This document shows, piece by piece, positions 1 through 5,177 of a DNA stretch of 8,085 bases (within the stretch, counting starts at the first letter, position 1; each line of letters opens with the position of its first letter). Where the stretch lies: NCBI GenBank assembly GCA_002342225.1, contig DDPO01000164.1:1644-9728 (forward strand), given 5' to 3'. Made by a program: the position numbers and the translations under genes. Source of the stretch: Bdellovibrionaceae bacterium UBA2466 (GTDB lineage Bacteria > Bdellovibrionota > FAC87 > UBA2466). Under the pieces are notes generated by a model. It saw only the letters and a program-made list of their open reading frames with translations, did not search any database and was not told where the DNA came from.

Positions 1-1400
1 GCCATCGGTTTTCGTTTCCCAAACCCTTGAGTTGTAAGGATGTCTTCGGAAACACCTTTAGAGACTAGGTAGTTTTTGACCGAGTTGGCCCGAGCTAGAG
101 AAAGTCGCAAGTTGAATTCTTCATTGGAAGTTGAATCGGTGTGGCCTGCAATCAGAAGTTTTTTGACTTCGTTTTGTTTGATCACTTGGGCGATTTCATC
201 CAGTATTCCAAAACTCGAAGCAAGAAGTTCTGCTTTACCCACTTTGAAGTTGATGCGCTTTTTGATTACAAATTTTCGGTCGACTACATTGACATCTTTT
301 GTCGTGAAATAGTGTTTCCGCTCGGTGGTGTGAAGTCCAAACGTGTAACTCACTTGACCGATGATTTGATAACCAGGAGAAAAAGGAACCCCCGAAGTGA
401 CCGATCTATTGACTCCGATATCCCCCCCTAGAAGCACAGCTAGGCTTTTATTGTTCAGAGGGGTCATTCTGGCTCCAAGACTCAGTTTGGAGGGAGACTT
501 GCCAAAGCTCAAAGAGGAGTTGGTGTGAACTGTATGAATAAATTCCATGAAAGGAATAAAACTATAAATTTTGAATTCGGCTCCTAATCCAAACGTCAAC
601 GTGTGGTAGCGACTAAAATTAAAATAGGCCTCTGGATCTAAAGGGCCAGTCTTTGTCGTTCGAAGTTGTGGCGAGTGATAGAGAATATTTGCATGAACAA
701 ACAGGGGTAGATCTGTTGAGTGGAAAAAACTAAGAGTCGATGCTACACCTAATCCCCCACTGATCGTTGTTCCTGAGGGAGCTAGATCGTTGAAGTTCGA
801 AGCGATTAAAAAGTTTCCGATAGGTGCCAAAGTAAGAGATGGGGTCACTTCAAAAGCGTACTGTGCTGAAAAGTTAAAATCTCCCAAAGATGAAATAAGC
901 CTTTGAGGATTTCCAAATGTTGTAGATGAGTTTCGTCTTTGTGCTGAGAGAGTTAACTTGGGCGCTGGTGAATATCCCACAAAGAGACTCTCTGCGATAG
1001 AGTTAGCTCTTCTATTTCCGTATCCAAAATCTGGGGCGTCGGAGATTGAGTAAAACTCTCCGCCGATACCAAAAGCTAGAGCTCCCTCAGGTAAACTTTC
1101 AGCAGATCTTATTCGAAAGAGTCCCGCTTGACCCCAATTGGAGGGATAGATGAAGTCGGATCTTCTCAGGGTCTCGACTGTTGTGTTTTCGAGTTCTCCC
1201 TCCTCTGGAACTGAAACTTCAATGGGTTTTTCTTCGGGGCGGGCCTGTTTTTGAAGAGCATCTAAAGCTTCGGTTTGTTTTTTATCTACGACTTCAACTT
1301 TTTTGGTGGCTCTGTTTTTTTTCTTTGGGTTGGGTTTTTCGGCGCGAGAGCTGGCCGTAATGAGAGCAATCATGATCAAAATTGCATATTTTTTAGACAC
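1..1400 (-). CDS. OmpA-family outer-membrane protein (barrel plus peptidoglycan-binding domain), 3' end cut by the window
   Basis: Reading the minus strand gives one open frame of 466 complete codons that leaves the window at position 1. The start is GTG at 1400-1398: an in-frame TAA lies directly upstream, AAGAG sits 10 nt before it, and this start gives a complete signal peptide (MSKK, then YAILIMIALI, cleavage likely after ASSRA at residue 20). An in-frame ATG at 1373 would cut into the signal. Residues 21-80 are rich in Lys, Glu and Pro. About 85-360 alternate polar and aromatic residues, as in outer-membrane beta strands. From about 380 comes an OmpA C-terminal domain (NFKVGKAELL, then AGHTDS, LARANSVKNYL, GFGKRKPMA). 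D422 and R437 have the 15-residue spacing of the E. coli OmpA Asp271/Arg286 pair that binds diaminopimelate. The last roughly 20-25 residues should lie outside. Inferred role: tethering the outer membrane to the wall; a pore function is not shown. Confidence 0.9.
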   Translation of the reverse strand, partial: MSKKYAILIMIALITASSRAEKPNPKKKNRATKKVEVVDKKQTEALDALQKQARPEEKPIEVSVPEEGELENTTVETLRRSDFIYPSNWGQAGLFRIRSAESLPEGALAFGIGGEFYSISDAPDFGYGNRRANSIAESLFVGYSPAPKLTLSAQRRNSSTTFGNPQRLISSLGDFNFSAQYAFEVTPSLTLAPIGNFLIASNFNDLAPSGTTISGGLGVASTLSFFHSTDLPLFVHANILYHSPQLRTTKTGPLDPEAYFNFSRYHTLTFGLGAEFKIYSFIPFMEFIHTVHTNSSLSFGKSPSKLSLGARMTPLNNKSLAVLLGGDIGVNRSVTSGVPFSPGYQIIGQVSYTFGLHTTERKHYFTTKDVNVVDRKFVIKKRINFKVGKAELLASSFGILDEIAQVIKQNEVKKLLIAGHTDSTSNEEFNLRLSLARANSVKNYLVSKGVSEDILTTQGFGKRKPM

Positions 1401-1528
1401 TTAAAATTTGCTCTTAGTTATTGGATTTATTTTTCATTTTATCATGGTTGTCTCATCGGTTCGCTTTGAAATTTGGGAAAGTTCGGCATAATTAAACGCG
1501 ATGCATTATTTTGAGCTATAATCAAGTC
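1401..1528. other. Divergent intergenic region between the OmpA-family gene and the FliL-like gene
   Basis: This AT-rich gap of about 128 bp must contain the start signals for both divergent genes. On the minus strand it holds the AAGAG Shine-Dalgarno candidate at 1415-1411 and only weak promoter-like matches. On the plus strand it holds the two -10-like hexamers described separately. I see no strong inverted repeat or operator-like palindrome. Confidence 0.6.
1466..1492 (+). promoter_or_regulatory. Possible sigma70-type promoter for the FliL-like gene
   Basis: TTGAAA at 1466-1471 matches five of six -35 consensus bases and CATAAT at 1487-1492 matches five of six -10 bases, but the 15-bp spacer is shorter than the usual 16-18. 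A competing perfect TATAAT at 1517-1522 lies only 6 nt before the ATG and lacks a good -35. Either may be used; neither is proven. Confidence 0.35.
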
Positions 1529-2164
1529 ATGAAAAATAAATTTTTAAAAGTAGGGGTGCTAGTTTTGTCGGTCTCCAGTGTCGTTACTGGTGGAGTGTGT
1601 ATTTGGAAAATTAAAAAGTCGGTCGAATTGTTAAAACCGGCTTTGCCAGATGTCTACGCCATGACGAAACTTGAGAAAAAAAACGAACACGGAACAGCAG
1701 TAGCCAAAACCGAAGGACATGGCGGAGGTCATGGTGAAGCTCCGAAAGCGGAGAGTGGCCACGGTGGAGGTCATGGTGAAGCCCCTAAAGCTGAGAGTGG
1801 TCACGGCGGTGGTCATGATGCTAAAGAGGCAGACAGAGCTCCTGCTAGTCAAGCTGCCAAAGGAGTTCCGTTGTTTAGTGTGGATGAGCTTTTTGTAAAT
1901 GTGAACTCTGAAAATGGTTCCCACATGATGGCTCTAAAGCTAGAGCTAGAGCTATTTGAAAGCGAAAGTAGGGAACTTATTAAATCAAGGCATTCCGGAG
2001 TAAGAGATCGAATCATCGAAATATCTCGAGGTTTTGATTATTCAAGACTCAATACATTGGGTGGGAAACTCTATTTTAAGGAAAGTATCGTCGGAACCCT
2101 AAATGAGTTCTTTGGGCAAGCGATTATCAAGAATGCCCACATTAGCTCACTCTATCTTCAATAA
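1529..2164 (+). CDS. fliL: FliL-family flagellar basal-body-associated protein with a His/Gly-rich repeat linker
   Basis: The 211-residue product has a short basic N-terminus, one membrane segment (about 6-27), a low-complexity linker, and a FliL-type domain at about 116-211 (FSVDELFVNVNSENG, LKLELELFES, GVRDRIIEIS, IKNAHISSLYLQ). FliL proteins are inner-membrane proteins with a periplasmic domain that ring the flagellar stator and support torque or stator engagement. The linker carries a 14-residue unit repeated two and a half times from residue 63, with seven histidines overall (54, 64, 68, 78, 82, 92, 96). ATG 1529 is preferred to the in-frame TTG at 1511, because the TTG only adds six polar residues before the membrane segment. 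No Shine-Dalgarno is visible. No other flagellar gene is in the window, so this is an isolated copy, perhaps a paralogue. The fold is clear; the flagellar role is inferred from family. Confidence 0.85.
   Translation: MKNKFLKVGVLVLSVSSVVTGGVCIWKIKKSVELLKPALPDVYAMTKLEKKNEHGTAVAKTEGHGGGHGEAPKAESGHGGGHGEAPKAESGHGGGHDAKEADRAPASQAAKGVPLFSVDELFVNVNSENGSHMMALKLELELFESESRELIKSRHSGVRDRIIEISRGFDYSRLNTLGGKLYFKESIVGTLNEFFGQAIIKNAHISSLYLQ
1715..1831 (+). repeat. In-frame tandem repeat, 42-bp unit, 2.8 copies, encoding GHGGGHGEAPKAES
   Basis: Units lie at 1715-1756, 1757-1798 and a partial diverging unit at 1799-1831. The first two encode the same 14 residues but differ at several third-codon positions (for example GCT CCG versus GCC CCT), which argues for an older duplication kept at protein level. 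The third starts GHGGGH and then becomes DAKEA. Each unit contributes one HGGGH motif. Confidence 0.95.
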
Positions 2165-2174
2165 TAGGTACTTA

Positions 2175-2204
2175 TTGCCGTAGTGACGGGTCAGATAGTA
2201 TGAT
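2175..2204 (+). promoter_or_regulatory. Candidate pyk promoter, start point close to the ATG
   Basis: TTGCCG at 2175-2180 (four of six) and TATGAT at 2199-2204 (five of six) are separated by 18 bp. The -10 ends 8 nt before the pyk ATG, so transcription from it would begin almost at the start codon and give a leaderless or nearly leaderless message. This fits the lack of a visible Shine-Dalgarno, but read-through from the FliL-like gene is equally possible. Confidence 0.35.
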
Positions 2205-2212
2205 TCGACATT

Positions 2213-3667
2213 ATGTCTAGCAATATTCGAAGAACTAAAATTGTCGGCACTGTGGGACCCGCGGTCAGCACTAAAGAATGGCTTGAGAAGTTGATTCGAG
2301 CTGGTGTTGATGTCGTTCGACTCAATTTTTCACATGGAAATCACAACGAGTTCTCTCGAATTATTAGTGATTTAAGAGAACTTGAGACGAAATTTGGCCG
2401 TCCAGTCGGCATTATGGCAGACATACAGGGACCCAAATTAAGAATTGGAAAGTTGCAGAATGGGGAAATCGAGCTCAAAGACGGGTCTCAAGTTATCATC
2501 ACTGCAGAGAATATTGTGGGCTCCATTGATCCCAAGACAAACATCGCTGTTATACCGACGAGTTATAAAGAATTTACTCGCGATGTTTCTCCCGGACATA
2601 CCATATTGCTGGATGACGGCTTAATGACCCTAAAAGCTCTCGAGCGGACTTCGAAAGGTTTGCTGTGTTTAGTAGTAGATGGGGGAATTCTTAAGCAAAA
2701 TAAAGGAATCAACGCGCCTGAGGCCTCCTTTTCAGCTAGAGCCATCACAGAAAAAGATTACGAAGATATTTTGTTTTGTGTTGATCGAGGGGTAGACTTT
2801 ATTGCTCTCTCTTTTGTGAGAACAGCCCAAGAAGTTCGACACCTTAAAAATTTTATTTCTGAGCGCGGAAAAAAGATTTTAGTCATTTCTAAAATCGAAA
2901 AACGCGAGGCTTTGGAAAACCTTGACGAAATCATCGATGCTTCAGATGGTATTTTGGTGGCGAGGGGCGATCTTGCTGTTGAGGTAGGAAATGAGCGGGT
3001 TCCAGTATTGCAGAAAAAAATTGTTCGCCGGTGTAATCTTCGTGGAAAATCGGTCATCATTGCTACGCAAATGTTGATGTCTATGGTGGATAATCCCAGA
3101 CCAACTCGTGCGGAAGCTTCAGATGTTGCTAATGGAATTGTGGATGAAACAGATGCGTTGATGCTTTCCAATGAGACAGCTGTGGGCAAATACCCAGTTG
3201 AATCTGTTCATATGATGAAAAGAATTATCGAGGAGATGGAAAGCGAACCTTATCCTCAGCCCATTCTTTACAACGAGTGGTTGCTACCACCTCAGGGGCA
3301 GTTGGCTGTTGCGTTACTGCAAAGTGCTGTGCGATTAGCCTCAATTGTGAAAGCTAAGTTGATGGTCGTTGTAACTCAATCGGGTCAATCAGCTCTATTG
3401 ACATCGAAATGTCGACCGAGCAATCGGCTATTGGCTATCACAGGAAATCTTGAAACCTATCGTCAACTTTCCATGAAATGGGGGGTTGAGGGGCTTTATA
3501 TGGAAGATATGGATAGTCTCATGAGTCAAACATCGATGTTTGAAGCGATAGGTCAAAGGCTCTTAGCCATGGGACTTTGTAATACTGGAGATAAAATAGT
3601 GATTACTGCGGGGCTTCCAAACGCTGCTCATGGCTCTACCAATACAATCAAGGTTCATCAGATTTAG
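2213..3667 (+). CDS. pyk: Pyruvate kinase, K+-independent type by signature
   Basis: This enzyme converts phosphoenolpyruvate and ADP to pyruvate and ATP, the last step of glycolysis, in the cytosol. At 484 residues it has the usual length and domain order. The N-terminal part of the barrel has TKIVGTVGPA and VRLNFSHG (R36, N38, S40). The B domain runs roughly 75-175. The active-site strand ISKIEKREAL supplies K227 and Mg ligand E229, followed by VARGDLAVEVG (D253) and ATQM (T285). The C-terminal domain starts near 360 and ends KVHQI. In DIQGPKLRIG, K75 occupies the place of rabbit Glu117. In this family, Lys there, with Gln and an aliphatic residue nearby, marks enzymes that do not need K+. 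The segment DETDALMLSNETA differs slightly from the common GTD...SGETA. No allosteric effector can be assigned from sequence. The start is the first ATG, 48 bp after the FliL-like stop. Confidence 0.97.
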   Translation: MSSNIRRTKIVGTVGPAVSTKEWLEKLIRAGVDVVRLNFSHGNHNEFSRIISDLRELETKFGRPVGIMADIQGPKLRIGKLQNGEIELKDGSQVIITAENIVGSIDPKTNIAVIPTSYKEFTRDVSPGHTILLDDGLMTLKALERTSKGLLCLVVDGGILKQNKGINAPEASFSARAITEKDYEDILFCVDRGVDFIALSFVRTAQEVRHLKNFISERGKKILVISKIEKREALENLDEIIDASDGILVARGDLAVEVGNERVPVLQKKIVRRCNLRGKSVIIATQMLMSMVDNPRPTRAEASDVANGIVDETDALMLSNETAVGKYPVESVHMMKRIIEEMESEPYPQPILYNEWLLPPQGQLAVALLQSAVRLASIVKAKLMVVVTQSGQSALLTSKCRPSNRLLAITGNLETYRQLSMKWGVEGLYMEDMDSLMSQTSMFEAIGQRLLAMGLCNTGDKIVITAGLPNAAHGSTNTIKVHQI

Positions 3668-3687
3668 ACAGATGTTGAGTCATCTGT
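3668..3687. repeat. Short perfect inverted repeat just after the pyk stop codon
   Basis: ACAGATG (3668-3674) and CATCTGT (3681-3687) form a perfect 7-bp stem with a 6-nt loop directly after the pyk TAG. No U-run follows, so it is a poor intrinsic terminator. It may stabilise the pyk 3' end or attenuate read-through. Its last base is also the first base of the -35 element of the next promoter. Confidence 0.5.
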
Positions 3688-3715
3688 TGAGACGTTATTT
3701 AAACCCTAGTATAAT
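3687..3715 (+). promoter_or_regulatory. Strong sigma70-like promoter for the ftsB-GHMP kinase-oxidase group
   Basis: TTGAGA at 3687-3692 (five of six) and a perfect TATAAT at 3710-3715 are separated by the optimal 17 bp. The predicted start near 3722 gives a leader of about 70 nt before ATG 3795. It lies in the gap after pyk and argues against long upstream starts for the next gene. It is the best consensus promoter in the window. Confidence 0.65.
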
Positions 3716-3794
3716 TAGTATTAGGTCAGAGTTTTCCTATCTGAATCTGATTCGATTTCCTTTTTTAAATCACCTAAAAATAAAGTTTAATCTC

Positions 3795-4076
3795 ATGCCG
3801 CGACAGTATCACCTATTTGTGCGTTTGCCTCTTTTGATCTCTATTGCTTTGCTCGTTTTAATGGGCACGTTCTCCAAACGGGGTCTTTTGGATTGGCGAA
3901 GAATGGTTCATCAAAACCAAAAACTTGAGCAAAAAATGTTATCTGTTCAGGAGCAAAAGTGGTTGTTGGAAAAGCAAATCGAACAATTTCAAAAAAGTTC
4001 CGAGGAACAAGAACGGGTCGTTCGCCAAGTTTTAGGGTATATTAAGCCAAATGAAAAGGTGATTGAGTTTCCTTAA
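3795..4076 (+). CDS. ftsB: FtsB/DivIC-family cell-division protein (septum formation initiator)
   Basis: The 93-residue product fits the FtsB plan: short N-terminus, one membrane helix (about 7-24), a Gln/Lys/Glu-rich coiled coil (about 33-75), and a C-terminal motif VRQVLGYIKPNEKVIEFP, like the family's typical ending in which a Gly-aliphatic-x-Pro-Gly/Asn-Glu segment follows the coiled coil. FtsB forms the FtsQ-FtsB-FtsL complex at the septum and helps activate FtsWI peptidoglycan synthesis. The frame stays open upstream to an ATG at 3630 inside pyk, with another at 3672. I choose ATG 3795 because the length and domain plan match the family and because a strong promoter lies between these sites. 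No clear Shine-Dalgarno precedes 3795. FtsL, which has a similar layout, is the main alternative; the C-terminal motif favours FtsB. In gammaproteobacteria ftsB commonly follows enolase; here it follows pyruvate kinase. Confidence 0.8.
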   Translation: MPRQYHLFVRLPLLISIALLVLMGTFSKRGLLDWRRMVHQNQKLEQKMLSVQEQKWLLEKQIEQFQKSSEEQERVVRQVLGYIKPNEKVIEFP

Positions 4077-4091
4077 ACCATTGGCACTCCT

Positions 4092-5141
4092 ATGAAGCAT
4101 GAAAAGTTTGTGGTCTCAGCTCCCACTCGCTGTGACTTGGCTGGCGGCACTCTGGATCTCTGGCCGCTTTACTGTCTGTTCGGTTCAAGTCGTACCATCA
4201 ACGTTGCAATCGATATTAGAGCAATTTGCGAGTTTGACTGCCAACCTAATACCCAACAAGTTGTTGAAATAGAAAATTCCCAAGGAGTGAATTTCTCATT
4301 CGTTCCAAATCAAAAGGGTCTTTTGCCCGATAAAGCTCCCAAAGAATTAAAGTTTCCAACGGCGATTGTGGGCCGCTTTTTTGCTCAACAACCTGTTGAA
4401 AAAGGTTTTAAACTCAAAATTAAAATTGAAACGCACGCACCAGTTGGAAGTGGTCTTGGGGGATCGTCGACTTTGTGTGTGGCTCTTCTTCGTGGGCTAA
4501 GTCATCTCAATGGAAAATATGAAGAAGCGGATTGGCGATGGAAAATGCTGAACTGGGTAAGAGACGCTGAAGCAGAGTATCTTAAAACACCTACAGGAAC
4601 TCAAGATTATCTCGCGGCAATTTTTGGGAGTTTGAGTTGTTTCACTTATCGGATTGGTGAAATTAATCATGAAACTTATCGACCGAGCATCGTGGAGGAA
4701 CTTAATTCTCGTTTGCTGGTGCTTTTTTCAGGAGAGATGCATCATAGCGGCCTAAGTAACTGGGAAGTTTTCAAGAAAGCGATGGAGGGGGATACTAATG
4801 TTCTTTCCGGACTAAAATCTTTACATGAAGTTGCAGAAACTCTTCATCAAGAGCTTTTACTTAAATCTGTTGATTGGAAGAAAATAGGATCTCTTTTAAC
4901 TAAAGAATGGAATATCAGAAAAACAACGCTTGGAGTGAATACTCAGCGACTCGATCAAATTATCAAGTTTCTTGAAACTCAAAGTGTTTTTGGAGTTAAA
5001 GTTTGCGGAGCGGCCCAAGGAGGAAGTTTATTGGCTTTGGTCGATCCTCAAAGAAAGCAACAAATCTCTGAAGCCTGCTCGGCTCAAAGTATTCGCGTCT
5101 TACCTGCTCAAATTTCAAGTTTTGGTGTCCGAATTAATTAG
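4092..5141 (+). CDS. GHMP-family small-molecule (probably sugar) kinase, HddA-like, substrate unknown
   Basis: This is an ATP-dependent kinase of the galactokinase/homoserine/mevalonate/phosphomevalonate superfamily, 349 residues, cytosolic. It has the N-terminal substrate motif APTRCDLAGGTLDLW (9-23), the phosphate loop APVGSGLGGSST (116-127), a central TGTQDYLAAIFG with D172 where the catalytic aspartate of galactokinase or HddA lies, and a C-terminal glycine motif VCGAAQGGSLLALV (304-317). The glycine motif is degenerate against the usual GAGGGG. The order and the QDYLAAIFG segment resemble D-glycero-D-manno-heptose 7-phosphate kinase (HddA) and related sugar kinases more than mevalonate kinase, but no heptose or LPS gene is adjacent, so I do not name the substrate. 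It begins 15 bp after ftsB and ends right where the oxidase frame opens, so cotranscription is likely. No Shine-Dalgarno is visible. Confidence 0.8.
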   Translation: MKHEKFVVSAPTRCDLAGGTLDLWPLYCLFGSSRTINVAIDIRAICEFDCQPNTQQVVEIENSQGVNFSFVPNQKGLLPDKAPKELKFPTAIVGRFFAQQPVEKGFKLKIKIETHAPVGSGLGGSSTLCVALLRGLSHLNGKYEEADWRWKMLNWVRDAEAEYLKTPTGTQDYLAAIFGSLSCFTYRIGEINHETYRPSIVEELNSRLLVLFSGEMHHSGLSNWEVFKKAMEGDTNVLSGLKSLHEVAETLHQELLLKSVDWKKIGSLLTKEWNIRKTTLGVNTQRLDQIIKFLETQSVFGVKVCGAAQGGSLLALVDPQRKQQISEACSAQSIRVLPAQISSFGVRIN

Positions 5142-5177
5142 TTGATTCTTAGTAGCCGCTTTGCCAGACTGCTTTCC

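Noticed and set aside
76..431. Two overlapping plus-strand open frames of 78 and 96 codons
   Set aside because: They lie antisense to the OmpA domain, whose minus-strand frame has clear family motifs; their translations show no family features.
1275..1469. Plus-strand frame with a Phe-rich 64-residue product
   Set aside because: It is the antisense of the Lys-rich N-terminal coding region of the OmpA-family gene; the Phe runs come from complementing AAA codons.
1715..1831. Tandem repeat considered as a CRISPR-like or non-coding array
   Set aside because: The units are contiguous with no spacers, in frame, and encode a conserved peptide with third-position changes; it is a protein repeat.
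1631..1924. Minus-strand 97-codon frame
   Set aside because: Shadow of the FliL-like gene; its repeats mirror the His/Gly repeat of the real frame.
2563..3189. Minus-strand frames of 61 and 143 codons
   Set aside because: Antisense to the strongly conserved pyruvate kinase; no recognisable domain.
3630..3794. Upstream extension of the FtsB-like frame to ATG 3630 or 3672
   Set aside because: It would overlap pyk or cross a near-consensus promoter and gives a basic N-terminus atypical for FtsB; ATG 3795 gives the normal family length.
5142..5177. TTG start giving the oxidase 12 extra residues
   Set aside because: Family members begin a few residues before the nucleotide-binding strand, which matches ATG 5178.
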